Shown one piece after another: positions 45,131-56,450 of a stretch of DNA of 64,000 nt (position 1 is its first letter; each line of letters opens with the position of its first letter). A model generated the notes under the pieces. The model saw only the letters and a list, made by a program, of their open reading frames with translations. It ran no database searches and was not told the origin of the DNA. This DNA comes from Neoceratodus forsteri. Taxonomy: Eukaryota; Chordata; Ceratodontiformes; Ceratodontidae. The stretch covers positions 167,032,501-167,096,500 of the forward strand of contig CM028131.1 in NCBI GenBank assembly GCA_016271365.2, given 5' to 3'. Made by a program: the position numbers and the translations under genes.

Positions 45131-46440
45131 AAAAACCATGTTGAAAATTTGGAGTGAAAATACCAACGAACGCCTGAGGCGTTAGGGTTTCTGACCATAA
45201 CGCCTCACCCTGTAAAGACTGACAGGTATCAGGGGTGTGACTTGGGATTGTCACCTGTAATGCCCATACCATTCCACCCCCACCCACACCCTGCAGCCAG
45301 TGAGAGGCATTGAGGTGTGCCTTGGAGTCTTTGGCCCCAAAGCTCACCCCATTCTCCTATACTGCACCCATCTCACCATATTTCCTGGTGGAATGGGGTG
45401 AGCATAAGGGCCAAACACCCGAGGCACACCGTGACACTTGTTGGTGTCTGCAGAATAGGGTGCGGTGAAATGGCATGGCCGTTATGCCTGATGGCCCAAA
45501 GGCACACCCCACCAATGCCAATGCCAGCAAGCAAACATTTGGCATTGACAAATGCTTGTTTTAGAACGCAATGCTTTCATGGCAGGTCTGTACTGCAATC
45601 TCTTCTTTTGGATTTCTGATGGGTAGTCCTGATCAAGATGTAATCTGGTGCCATTATATTTAATTTCTCCCACCTGCCAAGCTTGGCGAAGTACCTCTTC
45701 CTTTGTGGCATGGCTCGAAAACTTCATCAGGATATGGCAGGGTCTGGCTGAGGGGTCCATGGGTTTAGGGCCTAGTGTTCTATGGGCTCACTTGATTTTG
45801 ATTTGTAAAGTGGATGGAAGGGCTAATACATCTTGCAGCAAATCTTGAATAAAATGGGCCATGTTACCCACTTCAGTTCCCTCTGGCAGCCCAGACAAAC
45901 GGGGATTATTCCTTCTGGACCTCGCCTCCAGGTCCACACATTTAGCCTGAAGTTGGTTGACATAGTCCAGTGTTGTGGCCAGGGCTTCCGTGTGTAAGGT
46001 AGAGCTGTTTTCCCCATGAGATACCCTAGCATGCATCTCCTTAAGCTCTGTGTCCATGTCTGCTAATTTATAGAGCAGTTTTTGGAATTCGGCTTTGTTT
46101 TATTTCCGCATTTCCAAAATTTCTGCTAGGATGGTATCCAGTTGAACCTTATCTTTTAAGCCAGACTCTGCATGCTGAGTTGAGGCCTGGGGTGTAAGCT
46201 CTGGTGGTAAGGGGCTTGCGTCCCGGTCATCCTGTAACAATCGATATCGGAAGCCATCTATTGTCTGCTCTCACTCGTAGATATTTTTTGGATGCTTCGG
46301 ATTCCCTTTTCCCTTGGGAGGCATTCGGGTTGATAGTTTTATATTTTTGTGGGGAAAACAACGTTTTTTTAAATCTCTTGAGGGGATAGCCTGATTCTTG
46401 TGCTTGTTATGTAGCCATGGCGGAGCCAGAAGTCCTAAAA

Positions 46441-48458
46441 TGATTTCTTAATTTCATAATTGTGTGTTCTCTGTAAAGATTATATAAATTTAAAATGTTT
46501 TATTTTGTTTATTATGGATTTTTACTTTTACTTTTCACTTATTCATTTTATATATATTTTCCCTATATATTTTATGGTATTTTTTTGGTTTTTCACAGTA
46601 ACCCATCCTTTACCTCAGATGCACGCATGCTTGTGGAAGCATGCGCACACCACGTCTTGAAGTACCCGCCAGCTATGTGTCACCCCCTTCATCTGTGCTG
46701 ACCACTGGGCCTCCAACCAGTGGCAACCGGACTACGGGGGGAGGCAGTGACCACCCCAGGAGAGGAGAGCTGCCTTCTGGATGCTCAATCCTGCTCTGAC
46801 TCTTTCTCCCATGCCGGCTCCCTGACAACCCAAGTCCATTCACAGACCCGGGTCATCAGCGTGGTGTGAGGTAAGTCGTCCAGTGCCTCAGCCCTCAGCA
46901 TCACCGTGCCAGCACCAATTTATATATTTTTTATATGTAACTTGTATTATCATACTGGAATTGGGTTCCCAATGCAAATGAATTCTACACAATAGGTTTA
47001 ACCATGAAATAAAAAGGAAATTAAATGAAACAAAATGCTGAGGGTTTACAGGACTGGAAGGTATGACTCTGTTTTTTGTACATAAACATCTTTTGTTACA
47101 TTACATTTATATTTGGCTGAGTGGGTGTCACACTTTCAACCACCATTTAGATGTCCTCAGGGATGTTTTCCCTCTGCCTGCCCTTCACCTTTGCATTGGC
47201 ACAACTCACACCTTCTGGTGGCCTCAAACTCCTCTTGGGGGAAGCAAGCTCATAGGGTTTGCTGCTGTGCCAGAAGCAGTGCCATCCCCTCCCTGGGTTG
47301 GGAAGCATTGCCATCAGCAGAACTACCAGCCTCAACTGCCAGCCTTCCTATACTGGTCAGCTCTCGAACCTGGAGCACCTTCAAGGCTGATGTGCCAGTT
47401 TGAAGCTGTTGGCTATAAATGATCATGAAGGAAAAAAAGGGGATAGGGAGTCAGTGAAGGTTATGGGGAATGGGTGGGATATGGTCAGTCTATAGTCGCA
47501 AAAAGCTGGGCACTTAAGTATCCGTCTAAAGAAGTACACCACCATGAGTGTACCAAACTGTTTTCTGCTACTTTTTATCACATATTTATCAAAGAAATAA
47601 AAAGTATGTATTCACCTATATAGCTGCGGTGTACTTTGTTTTGATGGATTCATGAGTGCATGCCTTTTTTATGGCTAAATACTGGCTTGTTTTACTGCTG
47701 TGGCACCATGATTAATATTTGAGCAGCCTCCTTCTGTCCTGTAGTGAGATACATACTTTTTAGTGAGTGAGAAATCTCAGCTGAAGCAGTCTGGACCTGA
47801 TGAAGCCTTAAAAGCTGAGACATTGTTAGACAACTACATAACAAGTTACAATCATCCAGGTACAGTGACAGTAATACAAAGGCATGGATTAAAACCTTTG
47901 TAGAGGGTTGGCCTTAGAAATAGCAGACACATCACTCAGTGGAGTAATAACCATATTGCAATCAGTGCTATATATATATATATATATATATTTATACAGC
48001 TGTTTTCTCCTCTGTGGCCATCTGCTCCTGTCTTTGGCCCCCTTCCACCCCAACCCCACCAGCCTCTCCCCCAACCATCTTGGCCAGTGGGGATCTATAG
48101 GAATCAGAGTCTGAGAGTGATGGGGAGGGTATCACATACGGCCACAGAGAGATATGGATTTTTCTTGTTTTCTCCTGCCCTCCAATAACAAAGGTGAACA
48201 CGACAAGCGTGTGTACGTGTGGGTGGGCACACACTCCCAGAAGCCAAGTGCTCCTTCCACCCTCCCTGGCATTGTGTCAGCACCCTGACTCTACTCAGAC
48301 ACCTAGCCTCCACTGGGTGTCAGCCTAGCGTTCAATCAAAGGGAAAGGGATGGCCAGTCTAATACTTGGTACAACAAGCAATGGTGACTCTGTAGGGGCA
48401 GGTCAAGAACAAATCTCAGTGCGCAATGGTCGAGAGTATCAAGTTTTTGGAGTGCATG
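46441..48458. other. unannotated interval with dispersed repeat and (TA)n
   Basis: No protein motif. A segment at 46690-46925 shares GGGTC-N2-CAGC-N-TGGTGT and TCCAGTGCCTCA-N-CCC-N-CAGC with 49485-49645, so it is a dispersed repeat, possibly a SINE. A hairpin GCATGCTTGTGGAAGCATGC lies near 46626-46645. (TA)n occupies about 47969-47991. Confidence 0.5.
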
Positions 48459-49440
48459 TTAGGGGCAGTGACTATAAAGAAAGTCAGCATAGTCAAGCAG
48501 GGGAAGGAAGGTTGTTTGAACCAACCTCTTTCTAGTTTCCAGGGTGAGTAGGTGTCTTATTTGGCAGAATATACCAAGGTGCAGTCTTAGCTTTTTAGAT
48601 AACTCATTAAGGTGTGCGTTGAAGTTCAATTTGTTATCCAACCAGACTCCCAGATATTTGAATTTGTCCACTATTTCTAAAGATTCACCGAGGAGGGTGA
48701 TAATCTGTGTGGTACTGGGGGCCTTCATATTGAGGGTGGAGGATGGGGAGATAACCATGGCTTTTGTTTTTTTGTCATTTAATAATAGCTTCAGTTTCAG
48801 CAGGTTGTATTGGAGTATGATAAACTCCTGTTGTAGCTCCTTATAGGCAAGAACAAGGGAGGGGTTGGTTGTGTAGATGACAGTGTCATATGTGAAGAGG
48901 TGAACGTTTCCTACTAATAGGCCACAGTCAATACGGTTGATATAAAGGGTGAAGAGGATAGGTCCTAGAATCTAACCTTGTGGGACACCTCGTGGCAGAA
49001 TTTTTAGTGGGAAGAGTTTAACCTGGGTTTTAATTTGCTGTCTCCAATTTGTAAGGTAACAGCGGAACCACTTTACTACAGAGGGGAATAAACCGATGCA
49101 TCCCAATGAGTCAAGTAGCATGCAGTGATCAACTGTGTCGAATGCTTTTCTAAGGTCAAGGAAAAGTGTGTAGATGTGCTGTTTGTTGTCCAGGGCACAT
49201 AACCAGTCATTAGAAACTTTGGCTCTCGCTGACATGGTGCTATGTTTGGGTCTAAAACCTGATTAAACAGGGTTGAGGATGTTTTCACTATCCAAATACT
49301 CCTTAGTTGAGCGTTGATGATTTTTTCAAGTAGCTTGGATAAAACGGAAAGCAGCAAAATTGGTCTATAGTCATTCAAGTCTATAGGGTCTCCTTATTTA
49401 AACAAGGGAATAATGTGCACAATTTTCCAGCTAGATGGCA
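48459..49440 (-). pseudogene. LINE reverse transcriptase fragment (jockey/Rex1/L2-like group)
   Basis: The minus strand gives, in order: DYRPILLLSVLSKLLEKIIN (about 49310-49378), LFLDLRKAFDTVDH near 49150, RGVPQG near 48975, and a C-terminal part with KYLGVWLDNKLNFNAHLNEL near 48640 and TFLPLLDYADFLY near 48490. The catalytic box region between 48760 and 48970 is not readable. Frameshifts and stops separate each block, and the 5' half of the element is missing. The clade is uncertain. Confidence 0.8.
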
Positions 49441-50799
49441 GTTCCCCTTGGATTAGTGAGCAACTTAGTTAGTAACTATACTTCCCCAGTCCGGGAGATG
49501 ACAGCAGCTCAGTGACCACTACAATTATCTTCCCAGCCCTCCCCCCTGCCAACCCCAGTGTTCCAAGCTCACTCCTGAATGTGGGTCGCCAGCATGGTGT
49601 AAGGTGTAGTATCCAGTGCCTCAACCCCCAGCGCCACCTAGCAGGCTTCTCTCAGTGCTGCATTTAAAAAACAATAATAGTCATCCCAAACCTCTGTAGC
49701 TGACTCTTTCTCCCCTCCTTATCTTCCAGCCAGCTATGCTGTACACCCTGGAGGTTGAAAAGGGCTCCCAGGCATTGTCCTCCCCCAACATCAGCCACCA
49801 CAGCACAGGATGCCCCCAGCCTGCCACAGAAGCAGCTTAGGTATTTGAATCTGCCTGATTGTTTTTGGTGTGGCAAGGTGCACTGTGCCAATAAAGGAAT
49901 AACCCTCCCTTCCTTCCCACTTCCCCCAACCTGGGCTGGTTACTTTATGTATATACTCCCCCCACCCCTTAATCATCCCTGCAGCCAACTGTCACTCGCT
50001 ATCTCCATCAACACTAAAACAGCCTAAATCCTTACCCTGCTCAACTTTGTGATGCAGCACTCCCCTTCTGCAAACCCATTAAAGGTAGAGTAACATAACA
50101 TAGGCTTGTCACCCCGCCCCACACTCCTGCAGCTGCCTCTGCAGCAAACATTGACTTCCATCAGCCATGCTCTGGAACTGAGCCTGCATTGTGACCTCAG
50201 CCTATTCTGAAACAGCTGTGCTGCATGCTTGGAACCCACCATGAATCTCCCTCTACATTCCTCCTAATCCCCACAACAGTCACCTATTGTCAAGTCTTTC
50301 ACCAGTCCAGGGGGTTAAATCTCATTAGGACCACTTTCCCTTTAGAGGGCACTTTTATTACATCTCTTATTTACTCTCCAACTAAATCCCAAGTTCCAAA
50401 TCCTCTCCCCTTTTCCAATGACTCCATCCATCATCCCCCCCATGTATGGTCCCTATTCATCCTCCTGCCTATCCTCCTTTTACTGACATACATTGCTGGC
50501 ACTATACCTGGAAATCCCAGCACGTCAAACCCTCCTCCACATGTAATTTCTATTTCTCTGACTCTCTAGCACATTCACATAGATCACCAAAGGCCCAGTG
50601 CCTTCTTTACTTAAAGTTGGAGTGCTTACTCTCACACTGTTCTATAAAAGTCTATAAGCGCTCTCATTGTACACCTATCTCTCTCAAAAGGCTGCAATGT
50701 ATTACCCTACTTCTTTGGTCATATGTTCTGCTGATCTCTGTTGGTGACATGGAACCAACCCTGGACCTGCCCTGATCACTACCAGTCTCAATCCCCCAC
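49441..50799. other. unannotated interval
   Basis: Contains the second copy of the dispersed repeat (49485-49645, partner at 46690-46925). The remainder has no recognisable gene. The pyrimidine-rich stretch 50240-50790 lies directly upstream of the LINE I endonuclease and may be its 5' UTR, but nothing proves this. Confidence 0.4.
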
Positions 50800-51799
50800 C
50801 ATGTCAAGGTACCAAAGGACTCAAATTAACGCACCTAAACATAAGAAGCCTACTTCATGACATGACTGAACTAACTGTCTCGGTATCTCACTTTCAACTT
50901 GACAGTCTATGCATCCCTGAAACTTGGCTTAAACCATCTGTACCTGATAGCCTTTGTACTATAGCAGGGTACAAGTTCATAAGGAATGACAGGTCCCCCC
51001 CAAAAAGGGGAGGCTGCACTATGATATATTACTAATCCCATCTAAATGTCACCTCCTTCACCTCCCTACAAATCTCTTCCACCACATTGGAACTGAGTCA
51101 TGGCATACCTACTTTGGGTTCTACAAAGAAATTCCACATTTTCTGTGCATAACTGCTCTATGTCTATGAGCAAGTTGAGGGCATCAAACCACTATGGGCT
51201 CAAGTTGCTCATAGACACAGTCGGCCCCATTGTGCGCAACTGTGACTTCATTATCCTTGGTAACTTTAATATCAGTTGGTCTGGTCACTCTACATCTGAA
51301 ATTGAGCCTCTATTACACAAATTACTACTGACTTAAATCATCTCCCAACCTGCCAGGCTATCCAATAACAGCACTACCTCCACCCTCATAGACTGGATTC
51401 TAGTCACAGATGCTGACAAGGTTAGCTGCTTTGGAGTCCTACCTGACTCCTTAAGTGATCATTCACCCATTTTCAGTTACTGCCACTTATATCGATCATG
51501 GTTTAAGCAGGCTGTCAGTTTGTGCTGGCACTTTAAATTTCCATTTGCCACTCATACTCATAGGCACACAAAAGAATGACTTTACAGCAGACATTGGACG
51601 CTATTTCACCTATTTTTGACCATTGTTTGTGGTTCAAATGACGCTGATGACCTTACTAAGTGAGTGATTAACTGCAGCTTTTCACTTAGCAAGAGCTTTA
51701 GTTAATCCCGTATTTAATCCTTAATTACCTTCAGCTTCCTGAAAGGGGATTTTATCCTCTCCATCTCAACCTTGTCAAACATGCTTTGTTAATTTTTTG

Positions 51800-52045
51800 C
51801 TGAGATGGCTACAGGTGGATCCAAATGCAAAGCACTCTCACTTGCAGTGAAAGTCGACATTCTAAATAAAATAGAGAAGCTCCCCTGTATGAGTCAGTGT
51901 GATTTGACACAGCACCTAAAAAACATAAAACTTGTGTTCCTGCCTCTGAACACAACATGTATCATCCAGCCTCTTGACCAAAGAATAATTTATTCACTGT
52001 TACAGGAAGGCAGGCTTTTGGAAGGATGACCTCCCAGAACCAGTT
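51800..52045 (+). pseudogene. Tigger/pogo-like transposase, N-terminal relic with internal deletion
   Basis: From the ATG at 51805 the frame reads KCKALSLAVKVDILNKIEK, the CENP-B-type helix-turn-helix start of Tigger/pogo transposases, with SQCDLTQHLK. It then jumps to LVFLPLNTTCIIQPLDQRII, a conserved block of the DDE domain that is normally several hundred residues downstream. The centre has therefore been deleted. The frame is interrupted at about 52046 by LINE C. The C-terminal part seems to continue at 55594. Confidence 0.85.
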
Positions 52046-52049
52046 GAAG

Positions 52050-54037
52050 AAACATAGAAACATAGACTTTGATGGAAGATAAGGACCACTTGGCCCACCC
52101 AGTCTGTCCATTTCCCTTCCTATTGGATAAGCTGCAGATTCCAGTTAACCGACAGCCTACTTCCTGAAACCCCCCAATACAATTCTCTTATGTCTGTCCC
52201 ATGCATGTTTGAATTCCTCCACTGTTTTAGACCCAACAACCTCCCCAGGAAGGCGGTTCCATGCATCCACCACTTTCTCCGTGAAAAAAAAATTCCTCAC
52301 ATTACCCATGAGCCACCCCCTCCCCCATCTTTAAATTGTGCCACCTTTTTCTCACACATCTCTTTTTCTGAAAGATGCTACCTTCCTGGACTTTTTGATT
52401 CCCTTGAAGTACTTGAAAGTTTCTATCATGTCCCCCCATCCCTCCTTTCATCAAGGGTATACATATTAAGGTCTCTCAGTCTCTCTTCATATGGTTTCTG
52501 ATGCAGACTCTGCACCATTTTAGTTGTCCTCCTCTGGACTGCCTCTATCCTGTCTATGTCCTTGCATAGATGGGGTCTCCAAAACTGCACACAGTATTCC
52601 AGATGGGGTCTCACCAACTGTCTGTGCAGATGGATAACCACTTCCCTTTTTCTGCTTGTGATGCCCCTTCCTATGCATCCCAGTATCCCCTGGCTCTCCT
52701 TACATTGCTCTTACATTGCTTACCCACCTTTAAGTCATTTGATATGACTACCCCCCAAGTTCCTTTCCATTTTTGTTGTTGTTAGTATCTCCCCTGCTAT
52801 TGTGCACTCTTCTCCTGGGTTTTTGTTTCCCAGGTGCATTACTTTGCACTTCTTTGCATTGAACCTAAGTTGCCATATGTCTGACCATTCCTACAACCTT
52901 GACAAGTCCCTTCTCATCCTTTCTACTCCCCCTTGTGTATCAACTCTGTTACAGATCTTTGTATCATCTAGAAAGAGGCATACCTTTCCCTCCAGACCCT
53001 CTGCAATGTCACCTATAAAGACGTTAAAGAGGACTGGACCCAGTACAGAGCCCTGAGGTACTCCACTAGGCACGCCCCTTTCTTCGGAATGTATACCATT
53101 CACTATTACCTTCTGTGTCCTGTTGTGCAGCCAGTTTGCTACCCAGGCTACCACCCTGGAACCCACTCTCAGGCTGGCTAACTTGATTATTAGTCTTTTG
53201 TGCAGGACTGTGTCAAATGCTTTGCTAAAGTCTAGGTATGCCATATCCACAGCTCCTCCCTGGTCTATTACTTTGGTCATCCAGTCAAAGAAATCAATTA
53301 GATTCATCTGACATGACCTTCCTGCTCTAAATCCATGCTGCTTTGAGTCCTATGCCCTGCTAGCCTCTAGGTAGTCAACAATTCTTTCTTTCAGAAGTGA
53401 TTCCATCATTTTCCCTACCACTGAGGTTAAACTTACAGGTCTGTAGTTTTCTGCTTCTGCTTTGCTCCCACTTTTGTGAAAGAGAATCACATCTGCCCTC
53501 CTGCAGCCCTCAGGTACCACCCCATCCTCCCATGATTTGTTAAAAATTGTGGTCAGTGGTGTCATTAGGTCCTCCCTTAGTTCTTTTAGGATTCTAGGGT
53601 GAATCCCGTCGGGCCCCATTGCTTTGTCCACCTTGAGTTTTAGGAGTTCTTTCAGGACTCTTTCTTCTGTAAATAGACTGGCATCAACCCCACTACCCAG
53701 AGTGCTTCTATTGTTTGATTTAGGTAACTCCTCCTCTTCTTCTTTTGTGAATACTGAGCAAAAGTATTCATTCAGTATCTCTGCCTTTTCACTGTCTCCC
53801 TCTGCCCACCTCCCCTCTCCTTTATTAATCTTCATTATTCCTCCCTTAACCTTTCTATGCTCCTTAATGTACCTATAAAAGGGTTTATCCCCCTTCTTAA
53901 CTGAGTTGGCTATTTTTTCCTCGGTTTGGTCCTTTGCTATTCTGACTGCCATACCTGCATCCTTCTGCTTTAACTGGTACAGTTCTCTGTCCTTCTCTTT
54001 CTGTGTTTCCTTATACTTCCTGAATGCTATCTTTTTT
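52050..54037 (-). mobile_element. CR1-like LINE C, 5'-truncated
   Basis: The 3' tail AAACATAGAAACATAGACTT starts at 52050. RT pieces follow rightward: C-terminal domain at 52426-52641, an RT core at 52891-53307 with YLDFSKAFDTVLHKRL and GVPSGVPQGSVLGP, the RT start at 53350-53952 with GPDGIHPRILKEL and NYRPVSLTSVVGK, and the linker up to 54037. The catalytic box reads FLDD instead of Y/FADD. It belongs to the same subfamily as LINEs A and B and provides the uninterrupted reference for their nesting. It sits within the Tigger relic. The 5' end is truncated within the linker before the endonuclease. Confidence 0.87.
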
Positions 54038-54182
54038 CACTTAGAGCAGTCAGTGTTTTTGGTTACTTTCCTTGATGTATGGAGCTGCAGTTTTACAGTC
54101 TCCGCTTAGCGGGGAAACAATGTGGCGCATGGAGTTCCATGATTTTTGCCGTCGGATTGCTTTTTTTTTTGAACATGTGGCT

Positions 54183-54240
54183 GGCTGGCACCTTTTGCGG
54201 TGATTATCAGTAGATAATCAATGCAGGTAAGGTGCCAGCC
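54183..54240. repeat. hairpin with 12-bp perfect arms
   Basis: GGCTGGCACCTT (54183-54194) and AAGGTGCCAGCC (54229-54240) are perfect reverse complements. Inside, GATTATC (about 54202-54208) faces GATAATC (about 54213-54219). The structure may be the foldback core of an unknown MITE. Confidence 0.75.
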
Positions 54241-54511
54241 TGCCTATCTGATTGGTCGGTGTCCGAGTTACATGGTATAATTACCCTTTATGCACTGTGA
54301 TGGGTTATTAAGAATATGACAGTTCTGCCCCAAGACCTGTTGAGGAAGTTATATCAGAACTTTGACTATAAAGGAAATGCCATGCCTGGGGGTGTGGGGT
54401 GTGGGAAGGGGGGGTAGTCCACAACCACAGGTGACTGTTATAAACAATCAAATATACCACTGCTCCACCACCCTGGTGAGTACTGACCTTTATAGTAAAT
54501 CAACTAATCTC

Positions 54512-55588
54512 CAGTAACTTATTTAAAAATAGTTTAACTATCACAAAATCCTATGCACCAGTAAATCATTTAAAAATAGTTTCTGTCCCAAAATCCTAAT
54601 AGTCAATCCAGCTACCCCCAAGGGACAACCAAAATGCAGTGTGCAAACCCTTGTGAAGTTACTTCCAAGATAAGCAGAGTTTGCAAGCTCCTTATTCACT
54701 CATCAGCCACCTGTAATTTTTTAAAAATAGTTTAACTGTCAGAAAATCCTAGTAGACAATCTAGCTACCTCCAAGGGTCTACCCAAATACAGTATTTAAA
54801 TCCTTCTGAAGTTACTCACAAGATAAACAGAGTTTGCAAGCCCCTTCTTGGTTAAACACTAAATAAATATGTAAATAAAAAGCAATTACCAAGGGTAGTT
54901 AGTTTCACCTCCCACAGAATTGAGCAAAAGTGCACGTTGTTGCAGATATCAAGTGCAATATAAAATTTCCCATACAGCTCACAGCTGAATAAAGAAGTAG
55001 TGTCCTTCCAGGTCAAGAAGATGTGCTTTGTGTCTCTAAATATTGCAGCCACCAGTAGCTTATAGTAATCTGATCAAGTCTGGAAGTCTCCACCCAGGGC
55101 AATTGGTTGCCAGTGGTTATGATGCAACCTTTCCTGATCCAGTACAACACGTTGTGGTCTGAAGACAATGAGGGAAACAATTTTCTGTACCTAAGGCTAA
55201 CTGTGTTTCAGTTCACACTGCAGGTTTTGCTATGACAACTCCTTAACCACAGTAACTTATTTAAAAATAGTTTAACTATCACAAAATCCTATGCACCAGT
55301 AAATTATTTAAAAATAGTTTCTGTCCCAGAATCCTAGTAGTCAATCCAGCTACCACCAAAAGACAACCAAAATAATGCAGTATTCAAACCCTTGTGAAGT
55401 TACTTCCAAGATAAGCAGAGTTTGCAAGCTCCTTATTCACTCCTCAGCCACCAAGGGTTGTTAGTTTCACCTCCCACAGAATTGTGAAAAAGGGCACGTT
55501 GTTGCAGATATCAAGTGCAATATAGAATTTCATACACAGCTCACAGCTGAATAAAGTAGTGTCCTTCCAGGTCAAGAAGATGTGCTTT
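54512..55588. repeat. direct-repeat block (738-bp spacing)
   Basis: The segment CAGTAACTTATTTAAAAATAG at 54512 recurs at 55250, and homology continues to TCAGCCACC at about 54710 and 55452. A second shared piece, AAGGGTAGTTAGTTTCACC to GTCAAGAAGATGTGCTTT (54889-55029), recurs at 55451-55588, directly joined to the first in the right copy. A partial third copy is at 54715-54840 in the left part. This looks like a tandemly duplicated unknown repeat whose right copy lost its centre, or an element with long terminal direct repeats. Confidence 0.8.
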
Positions 55589-56000
55589 CTGCAAGAAGAA
55601 GAGGAGCCTGTGACTGACTCCCTCCCCCAGGATTTACATCAGAGGAGTTCAGACAGCTCTGTCATCTGGGAGATGGACAGCAGGAGCAGCCCCTTGATGA
55701 CATTGATTCATTCGTTGCATCCATGCAACTGTGTAGCCAGAAAGAGGAACCAGAGGAGCAGGGAGACACGGTGGAAATTCAAGTGACACCATTTGATATC
55801 CACTTGGCTCTGCTCATGATGCGGCGAGAAGTTGAATAAAACAAGAATATTGCACTGAACTGGAATTTGCTCTCGACTACTGAGAAAATATAGCTACCTT
55901 ACTGCTCATCAAATACCGTGCAGAGGAAAATAATGGACTTCTTCATAGAAGGGACTGAATCACAGTGAAGAAACGGACAACATTTATGCTTCTTTTTTTG
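55589..56000 (+). pseudogene. Tigger/pogo-like transposase C-terminal relic
   Basis: In shifting frames this reads EEEEPVTD, LPQDLHQRSSDSS, WEMDSRSSPL, and MDFFIEG near 55930-55950. The acidic C-terminal region with a closing DFF-type motif is usual in Tigger-like transposases. It continues the N-terminal relic at 51800-52045; LINE C and the direct-repeat block separate the halves. I could not define the terminal inverted repeats. Confidence 0.7.
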
Positions 56001-56450
56001 TTTTTTTTTTTGTTTTCATGATTTAAAATGAATGAAACATTTCTTTTTTTTAGAACTATACTGTATTTAACAAAAGTTTGCTTAGCATTTGCAACAGTGG
56101 CGTGTGCTTCTATATGTGCATATGCTGTTTGGCTATATTTGTTCACCTGAGGTGCTTAGAAATTTTATTTTCATTTAGTCCATCCATTCTGTTGTGCGGG
56201 CAGAATGGAAGATCATGGAAGCACCCATTTTAAGTGGTTTTAACTGTACCATGTTTGACATACCAACATGCTCAAAGTACTACTTTGAGTCATCCACTTT
56301 AGGGACTTTTCTCACCTTGATCCCTCCCAGTTCAAAGCTGACCTGGCCAGCCAGTTCTGAACCCCTCTGTGGAAAGCATCCAATGCCAACACAGCTATAG
56401 CTCACTTTAATGCTATATTTTAATGCACCAGAACAACCATGCTCCCCTCT
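56001..56450. other. unannotated interval before LINE I RT
   Basis: AT-rich sequence with poly-T tracts near 55988-56012 and 56041-56052. The right end of the DNA transposon that split LINE I should lie here, but I could not see a terminal repeat or target duplication. Confidence 0.35.

Larger units (their letters stand above)
42884..45552. mobile_element. 2.67-kb repeat-filled insertion in L1 ORF1
   Basis: L1 ORF1 coding is broken between 42883 and 45553, with TGCTTG on both sides (42878-42883 and 45553-45558). The insert has no transposase-like frame. The left end holds the palindrome CTTGCACGCATGTGCAAG (overlapping the duplication), and the right end has the inverted pair AATGCCA/TGGCATT around GCAAGCAAACAT (45528-45539), which is complementary to ATGTTTGCTTGC at 42873-42884. 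The inside is mostly two tandem arrays (43140-43490 and 44090-45020). It is probably a non-autonomous DNA transposon carrying a satellite; superfamily unknown. Confidence 0.65.
42690..46324 (-). pseudogene. L1/Tx1-like ORF1, split by insertion
   Basis: The ORF1 protein binds L1 RNA. The start codon complements 46322-46324 (MPPKGKGN). A coiled-coil-like part leads to CVDLEARSRRNNPRLSGLPEGTE near 45885-45960, the ORF1 hallmark. The C-terminal domain begins with RPCHILMKFSSHATKEEVLR and LHLDQDYPSEIQKKRLQYRPA, stops at the insertion at 45552, and resumes left of 42884 with a KIRVFWEEG block and a PEAITEALKQKGI helix. It ends at a TAG near 42690. A stop near 46098 is also seen. The split is explained by the 6-bp duplication at the insertion edges. 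Confidence 0.87.
37960..46440 (-). mobile_element. near full-length L1/Tx1-like LINE K (ORF1 split by insertion)
   Basis: Reading leftward: a short 5' leader with GGCGGAGCCAGAAG-like sequence at about 46421-46434 (on the plus strand), ORF1 from 46324, a 0.9-kb inter-ORF region (about 41760-42690), ORF2 endonuclease, RT and C-terminal cysteine motif down to about 37980. Without the 2.67-kb insertion (42884-45552) it is about 5.8 kb. Protein motifs place it in the L1 clade with amphibian and fish Tx1-like relatives. ORF2 has many stops and shifts. Confidence 0.87.

Noticed and set aside
54512..55588. Long terminal repeats of a retroelement
   Set aside because: There are no TG...CA ends, primer-binding site or coding domains between the repeats; left as an unknown direct repeat.
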